Shown: positions 42,419 to 49,907, counted from the first letter of the stretch. The stretch is 50,444 nt of DNA from Candidatus Saccharimonadota bacterium (GCA_027492975.1 JAPUDS010000025.1:1-50444); one strand, 5' to 3'. Translations and numbers: made by a program. The notes: a model not told the origin generated them from the sequence alone.

Positions 42419-42638
42419 AGCTTAGGCCCATCTCCGCAAGTACTTTGTCAAAAGCAACGGTCGGCTCTTTGTGTCGCGCAGCCAATTCGGCTTTTTCGTC
42501 CAACGTAGACAGCTTCTTCGCGAACATATTGTTAATAATCGAGGATATAGAGGTATTTTCCTCGACTGCCTTGTGCTGAATATATTTCTTAACATATGGG
42601 TTTAGATAGATGGTAGTCTTTTCATTAGATTGAGACAT
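42399..42638 (-). CDS. RHH-type antitoxin of the RelE module
   Basis: The 79-residue product begins with a ribbon-helix-helix DNA-binding fold (KTTIYLNPYVKKYIQHKAVEENTSISSIINNMFAKKL) and ends in an acidic, probably flexible tail (AFDKVLAEMGLSYEDLRD) that would wrap the toxin. AAGGA lies 9 bases before the ATG at 42638. It overlaps the toxin gene and its own promoter carries three tandem TGACGTCA-type sites. Confidence 0.9.
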   Translation of the reverse strand: MSQSNEKTTIYLNPYVKKYIQHKAVEENTSISSIINNMFAKKLSTLDEKAELAARHKEPTVAFDKVLAEMGLSYEDLRD

Positions 42639-42659
42639 GGTGCTATGTCCTTCGTGTGA

Positions 42660-42694
42660 GCTCCAGAGGAGCCTCGTTATCTGCTCGATAACGA
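42660..42694 (-). promoter_or_regulatory. Two hairpins in the antitoxin leader
   Basis: GCTCC (42660-42664)/GGAGC (42668-42672) with a 3-base loop, and TCGTTATC (42674-42681)/GATAACGA (42687-42694) with a 5-base loop, lie between the promoter and the ribosome-binding site. Confidence 0.5.
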
Positions 42695-42713
42695 TTAATT
42701 TAGTACATCGACC

Positions 42714-42742
42714 ATTATAGCGTCATGACGTCATGACGTCAA
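42714..42742 (-). promoter_or_regulatory. Toxin-antitoxin promoter with tandem palindromic operator
   Basis: Minus strand: TTGACG (42737-42742), 17 bases, TATAAT (42714-42719). The spacer plus -35 hold nearly three tandem copies of the 8-base palindrome TGACGTCA, so the operator sits exactly between the two boxes. RHH antitoxins typically bind such repeats to autorepress. Confidence 0.75.
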
Positions 42743-42759
42743 TAGTTTTTATACGATGG

Positions 42760-42894
42760 TTATAAAATAAATTGAGCCCGCAAACGCGAGCTCAAAGTAA
42801 AGACGCCATCCATAAATTCTTGCCGTGCATGTTCTAGCTCTTCAGGACTTGCATCATCAGCGAGGCCATATGTTCCTTTTTGTGTTTTACGACC
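42760..42894 (-). pseudogene. Possible 44-codon gene remnant
   Basis: The minus-strand frame ending in TAA at 42760-42762 is open for 44 codons with protein-like composition (KTQKGTYGLADDASPEEL, EHARQEFMDGVF) but has no usable start: a TAA precedes it at 42895-42897. It may be a truncated relic or chance coding. It lies within a promoter-to-terminator unit. Confidence 0.25.
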
Positions 42895-42899
42895 TTATG
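42764..42899 (-). ncRNA. Candidate small transcript in the antitoxin-prmC gap
   Basis: A minus-strand promoter, TTGACA (42929-42934), 17 bases, TATATT (42906-42911), and a terminator hairpin TTGAGCTCGC/GCGGGCTCAA (42786-42795 with 42772-42781, one G-T pair, GTTT loop) followed by TTTATTTTAT, delimit a transcript of about 135 bases. AAGGA before ATGGCC (near 42863) would permit only an 11-codon peptide. It may be a small RNA, a small-protein gene or a relic. Confidence 0.4.
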
Positions 42900-42908
42900 A
42901 AGTACAAT
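42880..42908 (+). promoter_or_regulatory. prmC promoter
   Basis: TTGTGT (42880-42885), 17 bases, TACAAT (42903-42908), 19 bases before the prmC ATG. It overlaps the divergent minus-strand promoter at 42906-42934, so the two cannot easily be occupied together. Confidence 0.55.
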
Positions 42909-42927
42909 ATAGCACAAGAGCTATAAA

Positions 42928-43776
42928 ATGTCAAGTCCTTACACTACCATCTCTGAGAAACTGCGGGAAACTGAACAACTTTTTTCCAAAGCCGGCATCC
43001 CTTCGCCTCGCCTTGACGCTGAGGTTTTGCTCGCGTACACCCTGGGCGTCACCCGCCCCTATCTCCACGCCCATGCTACCGACACTTTGCAGGGTGTGAC
43101 CCTGCAACAGATGAATAAACTGGTTGAACGGCGGTTACAACGCGAGCCGGTAGCGTACATCACTGGCGAAAAAGAATTCTACGGCCGAAAATTTATAGTA
43201 ACACCTGACGTGCTCATTCCCCGCCCCGAGACGGAAGACCTCGTCGACTTAGCGCTCGACATAATTCCGAAAGGTCAGACCTTTCGGATTGTAGAAGTGG
43301 GCACAGGATCGGGATGTATCGGTATCACACTGAAACTCGAACGGCCAGAGTTGGATGTAACACTCAGCGATATCAGTTCCGAGGCACTCGGAGTAGCGAA
43401 AAAAAACGCCAAACAGCTCGGCACAGATGTACGATTCGTCGAAAGCGACCTTCTATCATCCTTCATCCTTCATCCTTCATCCTTCTCGCTCATCGTCGCC
43501 AATCTCCCCTACGTCGACAAAACCTGGAAAACCTCACCAGAGACAGCACACGAACCCGCCCTGGCGCTCTACGCTGATGACAACGGCCTACGCCTCATAT
43601 ATGCGCTCATCGAGTCTCCAAGGACTGTCCTTGGAGACGGTGGTTGGTTGCTGCTTGAGGCGGATCCAGAGCAGCATGAGGACATCATTGCATTTGCCGC
43701 TCAACATGATTTCAAACACGTAGAAACAAGCGGCTACGCCCTCAGCTTTACGAAGCAGACGCAAGCGTCACAGTAA
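42928..43776 (+). CDS. prmC: Release factor glutamine methyltransferase PrmC
   Basis: PrmC (HemK) methylates the Gln of the GGQ motif in RF1 and RF2, both encoded in this window. The 282-residue product has the N-terminal helical domain, IPRPETEDLVDLAL, the AdoMet motif VEVGTGSGCIGITL (about 119-132) and the catalytic motif VANLPYVD, with NLPY instead of the common NPPY. Three repeat elements lie inside the coding sequence: palindromes at 43266-43288 and 43614-43638, and four copies of CATCCTT at 43457-43484 just before the catalytic motif. The gene end overlaps the convergent htrA gene by 29 bases. It is separated from prfA by the toxin-antitoxin module. Confidence 0.92.
   Translation: MSSPYTTISEKLRETEQLFSKAGIPSPRLDAEVLLAYTLGVTRPYLHAHATDTLQGVTLQQMNKLVERRLQREPVAYITGEKEFYGRKFIVTPDVLIPRPETEDLVDLALDIIPKGQTFRIVEVGTGSGCIGITLKLERPELDVTLSDISSEALGVAKKNAKQLGTDVRFVESDLLSSFILHPSSFSLIVANLPYVDKTWKTSPETAHEPALALYADDNGLRLIYALIESPRTVLGDGGWLLLEADPEQHEDIIAFAAQHDFKHVETSGYALSFTKQTQASQ
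43266..43288. repeat. Odd-length palindrome inside prmC (GGTC-A-GACC core)
   Basis: TCCGAAAGGTC (43266-43276), A, GACCTTTCGGA (43278-43288), perfect 11-bp arms; it encodes PKGQTFR between the N-terminal part and the AdoMet motif. Confidence 0.7.
43457..43484 (+). repeat. Heptamer tandem repeat (CATCCTT x4) inside prmC
   Basis: Four perfect tandem copies of CATCCTT within the reading frame, encoding SSFILHPSSF just before the NLPY catalytic motif. A gain or loss of one unit would shift the frame. Confidence 0.9.
43614..43638. repeat. Odd-length palindrome inside prmC (GGAC-T-GTCC core)
   Basis: GTCTCCAAGGAC (43614-43625), T, GTCCTTGGAGAC (43627-43638), perfect 12-bp arms; encodes ESPRTVLGD. 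The core is identical to the intergenic copy at 27145-27167. Confidence 0.8.
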
Positions 43777-44947
43777 CGGTCGACTCTTTGCCGTCGCGCA
43801 AGTAGGTTATAGTCACTTTGTCCCCCACTGAGTGTTGTGCTATGAGGCTCGCGAACGGATGCGTGCTGTCAACATTCGTTCCGTCGACTTTCGTGATGAT
43901 ATCTTTTTCTTTAAAACCTGCTTTGTCGGCTGGACTACCCGAAACGACAGCTGGCTGGCTGCTACCGCTCGTGATATATGCACCGTTTTTTACACTAAGA
44001 TCATACTGACTCACAACATCCGGCGTGATAGAAACGTACCGAACGCCTATGTATGGTTTCTCTACTTTACCGGAAGCAAGCAGCGTCTTCACCATACCTT
44101 TGACATCGTTTATAGGGATAGCGAAACCGATACCCTGGGCATCTGTCGCAACAGCCGTGTTCATGCCGATCACTTCGCCGCTGAGGTTCACGAGCGGCCC
44201 GCCGGAGTTACCCGAGTTGATAGCGGCGTCAGTTTGGATAAGGTTTTCCAACTGTTCGGTTTCCGTCCCGGTACTGCTAGCGGCAATCACCGGACGACCT
44301 AGTGCCGAGATAATACCAGTCGTCACTGTGTTCTGATACTCACCGAGCGCATTGCCGATGGCGATAACTTTCTGTCCAACCTTCATCGCTGACGAATCGC
44401 CAAGTTTGACCACCGCAAGATCCGTGACATTTTTTATCTTGATAAACGCCACATCGTTATTTGGGTCGCTACCAACAAACGACACGTCGTCGTAACTCGT
44501 ACCATCCGCAGCGATAACCTGAATACTCTTCGTTGTTGAAGAAACAACATGTTTATTTGTCATGATGTATCCGTCAGCACTGATAATAATCCCTGTCCCT
44601 GCGCTCTGTCTGGAGGTAGGATAACCGAAGTAATTTTGTGTTGTAGATTCGGTAACGATAGAGACAACGCTTGGACTCACTTTGGTCGCAACGCTTGCGA
44701 TAACATCGCCCTCCTGTGAAACAACTGTTTCGCTGTTGACGGTATTTGTCGTCGTTAGTGTGCCTGTTGCCCAAAAAACAACAGGTCCCGCAAAACCGAG
44801 GATAAGACACATCGCCCCTATAAGAAGAGCGAACACACCCCTGCTCATCCGTTTTTTGGATGTCGCAGGTGGTGATGATGGTGATGGTGTGGGTACGTGA
44901 GCCGCTGGTACGTTGTGCTGCTGATTTAGTGATGTTTCTGGTTGCAT
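43748..44947 (-). CDS. HtrA/DegP-like trypsin-type serine protease with PDZ domain
   Basis: Membrane-anchored envelope quality-control protease. The 399-residue product has a Pro/Ser-rich cytoplasmic N-terminus, a membrane anchor (about 36-60), the catalytic triad His133 (TNKHVV), Asp165 (NNDVAFIKI) and Ser248 (GNSGGPLV), and one PDZ domain (about 300-395, with ADKAGFKEKDIITKVDG). I start at the ATG at 44947, with GGGAGG 11 bases upstream; an ATG at 44989 extends into the gap to the next gene. Its 3' end overlaps prmC (opposite strand). Confidence 0.93.
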   Translation of the reverse strand: MQPETSLNQQHNVPAAHVPTPSPSSPPATSKKRMSRGVFALLIGAMCLILGFAGPVVFWATGTLTTTNTVNSETVVSQEGDVIASVATKVSPSVVSIVTESTTQNYFGYPTSRQSAGTGIIISADGYIMTNKHVVSSTTKSIQVIAADGTSYDDVSFVGSDPNNDVAFIKIKNVTDLAVVKLGDSSAMKVGQKVIAIGNALGEYQNTVTTGIISALGRPVIAASSTGTETEQLENLIQTDAAINSGNSGGPLVNLSGEVIGMNTAVATDAQGIGFAIPINDVKGMVKTLLASGKVEKPYIGVRYVSITPDVVSQYDLSVKNGAYITSGSSQPAVVSGSPADKAGFKEKDIITKVDGTNVDSTHPFASLIAQHSVGDKVTITYLRDGKESTVTVTLASAS

Positions 44948-44992
44948 AGTTCTAGTTTCCCTCCCTTTTCTGATAAAACACTGAAGCAATGG

Positions 44993-45772
44993 TTACGCTA
45001 AACTCGTCGGATCAAACGCGTTGAAAAACAACAAAACGATAAAAATTCCTGCAAGCGAGAACAGTATCGGCATGGCGAGGTCACGCCAAATATGCCGCGA
45101 GTCCTCGCGGTGGTATAGATAATTGTAAACAACGAGCACCATATAGCCAAGCAGCGAAACGACGATAGATATCTGAGGAATCTTCAGAGGTGTGTACGCG
45201 ATAGTCCAGTAGTAGGCTAGCCAGCTCAGCTCAGCGACGATCACTCCCCAACTTAGACTTATGACGACATCTTCATGTTCATCATTGAACACATTGATGA
45301 TATGCCTCGCCGTCACGAACCCGATAAGCCACCCGAGAAGCGTTACGATCGCTACGTTGAAGTTATGAGCGATAGTAAAAAGCGCCATAGTGGAAATAAA
45401 CTGGGCTATACCTCCCTGGATAATAACCCAAAAACGTTTCGACAGCGGCTTGAGCACAACCAACCAAACGGCGAAGAAGACTGTCAGGACTATCTGATAC
45501 GGAACATTCCCCATATTTTGCCAGAGGAGCGTCACGATACTCAACCCGACGAGCGTGTCGAGCAGGTTGGTTTGCATATTTGCAATCCAAAACCGCGGAC
45601 GAACGGCAAAAACACGCCATTTACTCAAGATCACGAGTAGATACGCAAGGTATGGCTGACCTTCAAAACCGATGATGAGCACGAGCAATAATGCAGCATA
45701 TGCCGCGTTGAGCAATACATATACAACCTCGCTGATCTTTGTCCGCCTAGCGGCGGATTTAATTAGTTCCAT
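44993..45772 (-). CDS. Multi-pass membrane protein of unknown function
   Basis: Not recognised. The 259-residue product has about eight membrane segments (near 18-36, 42-52, 70-86, 92-112, 120-138, 145-160, 172-195, 202-222, 232-252 are hydrophobic), with a basic N-terminus (MELIKSAARRTK) and a conserved-looking charged loop FNDEHEDVV. It has no transporter signature I recognise. TATAAT lies 8 bases before the ATG (leaderless type). It is followed by htrA after 45 bases and may be co-transcribed. Confidence 0.7.
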   Translation of the reverse strand: MELIKSAARRTKISEVVYVLLNAAYAALLLVLIIGFEGQPYLAYLLVILSKWRVFAVRPRFWIANMQTNLLDTLVGLSIVTLLWQNMGNVPYQIVLTVFFAVWLVVLKPLSKRFWVIIQGGIAQFISTMALFTIAHNFNVAIVTLLGWLIGFVTARHIINVFNDEHEDVVISLSWGVIVAELSWLAYYWTIAYTPLKIPQISIVVSLLGYMVLVVYNYLYHREDSRHIWRDLAMPILFSLAGIFIVLLFFNAFDPTSLA

Positions 45773-45841
45773 TTCCTAGTATTATAACACTTATCATCGT
45801 CGAAATACGTCGTCACTCAGAAAAAATCACTCGTGATCTTT

Positions 45842-47425
45842 TCACTCGTTTCCCAGTATGATGACAAAATCAGCCGTTGACTGCACGCTACTAGGTAGTG
45901 TTGTGCCCGCAGGCTTCACGCCGAGAATACTCGACAACTTCGCTTGCGTTTTCGGTTTTTTACCACCGGTTGTGTCGTACCACACGACCGAAGAAGTTGG
46001 TGTGTATGTCGTGTCACCAACAGAGGTATTCAAAAGACCAGCCTGGGTTAACGTAGTCTGCTTGGCCGCTGCCGCGCCAACCTTTCCAGAACCATTTAGG
46101 ACAACTATCGCCGCATCTTCACTCTCGATATCACCACCGTTCATTTGAGACTTTATATATGCTTGAATCTTTGTAAAGTCATCTATACCCGCAACCGGCT
46201 TGACGATACTCTGTCCGTTATAGCTACCAGTCGTCACGACTCGTTTATTGTTGTCGTTTAGGTTGATGTGAACGATACTGGAGATCTGTTTTCCAAGATC
46301 AGCAAGCGTTTTCACCTCCGCTGTCGAGAAGTTCGTCCGTACATTGTTACCGAGTGCATCCATGATAGAAAAGATTTTTGACGGATTTGACAGCGTGCCG
46401 AGACTTAATGCTTTGTCGCGTATCGCAACGATCATCTTTTGCTGGTTTTGTTCACGGACGAAGTTACTACCCTCAAACCCATACCCGCCGCCATCGCCGC
46501 GAGCTCGAACAAAAGCAAGTGCTTGTTCACCCTGCAGCGTCACCTGCCCGTTTGGAACTTTGAGCTTCGTGTTGAAGTCGTACAGCCCTCTCGGATCGCT
46601 ACTCTCAACCATCACCGGTACACCACCAAGTGCTGTTGTTAGCTCTCGCACTACCGTATAGTTCACTTTTACGTAGTACTGGATATCGAGGCCAAAAACC
46701 TCTCCAACCTTGTCTCCGAGAGCATTGGCGCCCTTTGATACGTCGCCATTTTCGGCATAGCACTGGTAGAGAGCATTTATCTTGCCGGAGTACCCAGCAA
46801 CACACGCCGTATCATAGTCAACCCAAAGGTCACGCGGCATACTCACCATAGAAGCTGTTTTGGTTGATTTGTTGACGCTGAGCACCATGATACTATCTGT
46901 CAGCGCCGCACCATCATGGCCTATATCGTCCTCAGAAGTGCCGAAAAGCATGACATTTGTCCAGCCGTTCGCGTCTTTTTTGAGTTCAGCCCCAGCACCA
47001 AGCAGATCAAGAACGCTACCGCTCCCAAACACTCGTCCACTCACAGCCATAAGTTTGTTCAGAAAGAAAATACTGCCGCCAACGAGCAGTAACACAACTA
47101 TACATGCCGAAATAACACTTTTACGGCGATACCACGAGGTGTGTTTGCGTCGCTTCTTTTTCGAAGACCGATCATCATCGACTGCACGGAGCGACTCATC
47201 GATATCAGTTCGCTTCAGACCGCTATTTTGCGCTACTTCCGGTCGCGGCAGTATCTCGTGTTGTTCATGCGCAACCGCCGTGTTTGTTCGCTCGGCCTTG
47301 GAACGCAAAAATTGCTGTGGCACCTCAGGAGTGGCTAGGTTTTTTCTCTGCAATCCACCAACATCAGACGTTTTGCGCCTCAAGGTAAAACCGTCAATAC
47401 TCGGTCGTGGTTCGTGTTGCTTCAT
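45842..47425 (-). CDS. LytR-CpsA-Psr (LCP) family cell-wall glycopolymer ligase with LytR_C domain
   Basis: LCP proteins transfer undecaprenyl-linked glycopolymers to peptidoglycan outside the membrane. The 527-residue product has a long charged cytoplasmic N-terminus (1-100), a membrane anchor (103-123), the LCP domain (about 155-385, with TDSIMVLSVNK, SMPRDLWVDYD, the VRELTTALGGVPV core and FVRARGDGGGY containing the catalytic Arg cluster) and a C-terminal LytR_C domain (about 435-520, IVVLNGSGKVGAAA). TATAAT lies 11 bases before its ATG. It is divergent from lepB. Confidence 0.93.
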   Translation of the reverse strand: MKQHEPRPSIDGFTLRRKTSDVGGLQRKNLATPEVPQQFLRSKAERTNTAVAHEQHEILPRPEVAQNSGLKRTDIDESLRAVDDDRSSKKKRRKHTSWYRRKSVISACIVVLLLVGGSIFFLNKLMAVSGRVFGSGSVLDLLGAGAELKKDANGWTNVMLFGTSEDDIGHDGAALTDSIMVLSVNKSTKTASMVSMPRDLWVDYDTACVAGYSGKINALYQCYAENGDVSKGANALGDKVGEVFGLDIQYYVKVNYTVVRELTTALGGVPVMVESSDPRGLYDFNTKLKVPNGQVTLQGEQALAFVRARGDGGGYGFEGSNFVREQNQQKMIVAIRDKALSLGTLSNPSKIFSIMDALGNNVRTNFSTAEVKTLADLGKQISSIVHINLNDNNKRVVTTGSYNGQSIVKPVAGIDDFTKIQAYIKSQMNGGDIESEDAAIVVLNGSGKVGAAAAKQTTLTQAGLLNTSVGDTTYTPTSSVVWYDTTGGKKPKTQAKLSSILGVKPAGTTLPSSVQSTADFVIILGNE

Positions 47426-47517
47426 TGTCGTCCCCCATTATACCGTATGGTCGGTTTGTTATGCTGAGAAAACACTGGCTATCCGACGAAATTACGCTCC
47501 CCTGATAAGAGTAAGCT

Positions 47518-47546
47518 TTGTTTTTCGCAAACTATCCGTGTATGCT
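47518..47546 (+). promoter_or_regulatory. lepB promoter, -10 box 9 bases before the start
   Basis: TTGTTT (47518-47523), 17 bases, TATGCT (47541-47546) preceded by GTG; ATG at 47556. The transcript would start at or near the start codon. Confidence 0.5.
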
Positions 47547-47555
47547 AGATAAACG

Positions 47556-48155
47556 ATGACTATGCAGATAGATACCCGACTCGCAACACGCCTGAAAGAT
47601 ATCGGCGGTGTTATTTTGTTTGTGGCTGCCGTATTTATCGGCGCCATGCTTATAAACACATTTCTTTTCCGTAGTTTCAACGTTGACGGCCCGAGTATGG
47701 AGAGCACGCTGCACACCGGCGACCGACTCATCGTTAACCGGCTACCGGTAACATGGAGCAAGATACGCGGCACTGACTATGTCCCAGACCGTGGGCAGAT
47801 AATCGTCTTTAAAAATCCGAAATGGCAGGCCGGCGAAGTCAACGAGTACATCGTCAAACGCGTTATCGCCTTTCCGGGCGAGCAAGTCGTAGTAAAAAAC
47901 GGCAAGATGATGGTCTATACTGATGATCATCCAGAGGGGATCGATGTTGACACCGTACACCCTGGCGCATTGCAACCGACAGATGGTTCTGTCGACATGG
48001 TCGTGCCAGACGGTCAGATATTTGTTGCCGGTGACCACCGACAAGACCCGTATTCGCTCGACTCGCGCAATGGCCTCGGCACGGTCCCGTTTTACGACAT
48101 CATAGGCCCGGTCAGCATGCGGATCTTCCCGTTTGACCAGATACGCTTCTTGTAG
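47556..48155 (+). CDS. lepB: Signal peptidase I
   Basis: LepB removes signal peptides of exported proteins. The 199-residue product has one membrane segment (18-36), the catalytic Ser47 (GPSMEST), Lys101 (VKRVIAFPGE) and the C-terminal motif GDHRQDPYSLDSRNGLG. Two in-frame ATGs (47556, 47562) occur; I use the first, 9 bases after the -10 box. The stop is 2 bases from the convergent parB stop. Confidence 0.95.
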   Translation: MTMQIDTRLATRLKDIGGVILFVAAVFIGAMLINTFLFRSFNVDGPSMESTLHTGDRLIVNRLPVTWSKIRGTDYVPDRGQIIVFKNPKWQAGEVNEYIVKRVIAFPGEQVVVKNGKMMVYTDDHPEGIDVDTVHPGALQPTDGSVDMVVPDGQIFVAGDHRQDPYSLDSRNGLGTVPFYDIIGPVSMRIFPFDQIRFL

Positions 48156-48157
48156 TG

Positions 48158-49045
48158 TTAGCCGAGTAGTTTCTCGAGTGCTTTTAGTTCATCTTCAGTT
48201 TTGTAGCTGATGATAATTTGCCCGCTTTCACCGCCCATTGTTTTTTGTACAACAGGTAGTGCTATGCGTTTTTCGAGACGTTTTGTAAACACCGTTTGGG
48301 TTCGTGTCGAGCGAACAGCGGTGGCACGTTTTTCGCTCGGCGCAACGCCTTTTTTATAGCCGATAACATACTGCTCAGCCTTACGGACGCTCCAACCTTC
48401 TTTCACGATATGCTCGAGTAGGTCGCGCTGAGCTTTTTCATCGCCGTTCAGCGCGAGAAGCTGGCGTGCATGACCTTCTGTTATCACCCCTTCTGCAACA
48501 GCCTGTTTCGCAAAATCCGGCAGCTGCAAAAGACGCATGTAGTTGCTGATAGCCGCAACCGACTTCCCGCCGACACGTTTGCCTATCTCTTCGATAGTCA
48601 TGTTGAACTGAGTCTTTAGTTTCTGATACGCTGTCGCTGTTTCCATAGGGTTGAGGTCTTCGCGCTGCAAGTTTTCTATGAGTGCGAGCTCTAGTTTATG
48701 CTGACCGGTCAAGGTCCTCACGAGTGCCGGGATTTTCGCAAGGCCTGCAAGACCCGATGCACGCCAACGGCGTTCTCCAGCAACGATCACAAACCCCTTT
48801 TTACCCGGTGACACGACGATAGGCTGTAACACACCATGTTCTTGTATCGACGCCGCAAGTTCCTGAAGCGCCACTTCATCGATAGTCCGCCGCGGCTGGT
48901 CAGGGCTTGGCTGGATTTCTTCAAGTTTTATGTAGCGAAGTTCCGAGATCTGCTCGTCGCTGACAAGCGTTGGGTCAAATGTTTCGTCTAAAACGTCGGT
49001 CGGAATAAGTGATTCGAACCCTCTACCAAGTGCATTTTTTGCCAT
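48158..49045 (-). CDS. parB: Chromosome partitioning protein ParB
   Basis: ParB binds parS sites, spreads and loads SMC near the origin. The 295-residue product has the N-terminal ParB/Srx CTP-binding domain with LKLEEIQPSPDQPR and the GERRWRA motif in VIVAGERRWRASG, a central helix-turn-helix (IGKRVGGKSVAAISNYMRLLQLP, then ITEGHARQLLAL), and a C-terminal dimerisation part. The ATG at 49045 has AAGGAG 8 bases upstream and lies 4 bases after parA. No perfect parS consensus was found nearby by eye. Confidence 0.95.
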   Translation of the reverse strand: MAKNALGRGFESLIPTDVLDETFDPTLVSDEQISELRYIKLEEIQPSPDQPRRTIDEVALQELAASIQEHGVLQPIVVSPGKKGFVIVAGERRWRASGLAGLAKIPALVRTLTGQHKLELALIENLQREDLNPMETATAYQKLKTQFNMTIEEIGKRVGGKSVAAISNYMRLLQLPDFAKQAVAEGVITEGHARQLLALNGDEKAQRDLLEHIVKEGWSVRKAEQYVIGYKKGVAPSEKRATAVRSTRTQTVFTKRLEKRIALPVVQKTMGGESGQIIISYKTEDELKALEKLLG

Positions 49046-49049
49046 AAAC

Positions 49050-49829
49050 TTAACTCCTTGTCTGCCCAACCCGTGTTACAACTTCCTTTGAAAGCGTTTT
49101 GTACGCCCGAGCACCTTTACACCACTTATCATATGCCCCGACCGGTTCGCCATGGCTCGGCGCTTCAGCGATGCGTACATTGCGCGGTATGGCTGTTTCA
49201 AACACCTTGCCTGGAAAATGCTTCTTTACTTCGTCATAGACCTGCTGGCTAAGTGTTGTCCGGCTGTCGAGCATCGTCACGAGTACGCCCAGTAGCTCAA
49301 GTGTTGGATTCATACCTTTGCGTATGAGCTGGATGGTTTCGAGCAACTGACCGAGCCCTTCGAGCGCATAAAATTCTGCCTGAACTGGTAGTAGTACGTA
49401 GTTTGCGGCTATCATACCATTTACCGTTAGCAGACTAAGCGACGGCGGCGAGTCGATGATGATGTAGTCATAGCCGTCATACCCAGCTATCGCGTCTTTG
49501 AGGCGCGTAAAACGCCGTTCGGCGCGTGCTAGTTCAACCTCGGCATTCGCAAGTTCCGGTGTCGCCGGGACAAGCGACAGGTTTTTGTACTCAGTACTCA
49601 GCGTCACCGCGCTCAGCGGCAGTGTGTTTTGTATAACATCCAAAACCGTTTTTTCGAGTCCTTGTTTGTCCACGCCGAGACCGCTCGTCGCGTTACCCTG
49701 CGGGTCAAAATCTATCAGCAGGACGTTTTTGCCGGCCTGTGCCAAACAGTACGACAAGTTGATACTCGTCGTCGTTTTCCCGACGCCGCCTTTTTGATTT
49801 GTCACCGCTATAACGACTGGCTGTGCCAC
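49050..49829 (-). CDS. parA: Chromosome partitioning ATPase ParA
   Basis: ParA (Soj) ATPase for chromosome segregation with ParB. The 259-residue product has the deviant Walker A KGGVGKTTTSINL, Walker A' DFDPQGNATSGLG and Walker B IIIDSPPSLSLL. I start at a GTG (49829), with GAGGGG 9 bases upstream, giving MAQPVVIAVTNQ; the open frame reaches 49901 but lacks similarity there. A minus-strand TATACT is at 49860-49865. parB follows after 4 bases. Confidence 0.95.
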   Translation of the reverse strand: MAQPVVIAVTNQKGGVGKTTTSINLSYCLAQAGKNVLLIDFDPQGNATSGLGVDKQGLEKTVLDVIQNTLPLSAVTLSTEYKNLSLVPATPELANAEVELARAERRFTRLKDAIAGYDGYDYIIIDSPPSLSLLTVNGMIAANYVLLPVQAEFYALEGLGQLLETIQLIRKGMNPTLELLGVLVTMLDSRTTLSQQVYDEVKKHFPGKVFETAIPRNVRIAEAPSHGEPVGAYDKWCKGARAYKTLSKEVVTRVGQTRS

Positions 49830-49859
49830 TCTTTGTTTCCCCTCTTGTTTATAGATTCT

Positions 49860-49865
49860 AGTATA
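49860..49865 (-). promoter_or_regulatory. -10 box of parAB
   Basis: Minus-strand TATACT about 30 bases before the parA GTG and just after the rplU terminator. No clear -35 box. Confidence 0.4.
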
Positions 49866-49880
49866 GCACGAGCACCATGA

Positions 49881-49907
49881 AAAACGCCTCGTAAATTCCA
49901 CGAGGCG
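49881..49907 (-). terminator. Terminator after rplU
   Basis: Minus strand: CGCCTCGT (49900-49907), 7-base loop, ACGAGGCG (49885-49892), then TTTT. It separates rplU from parAB. Confidence 0.85.

Noticed and set aside
43457-43484. CRISPR-like tandem array
   Set aside because: Seven-base units without spacers; a simple sequence repeat.
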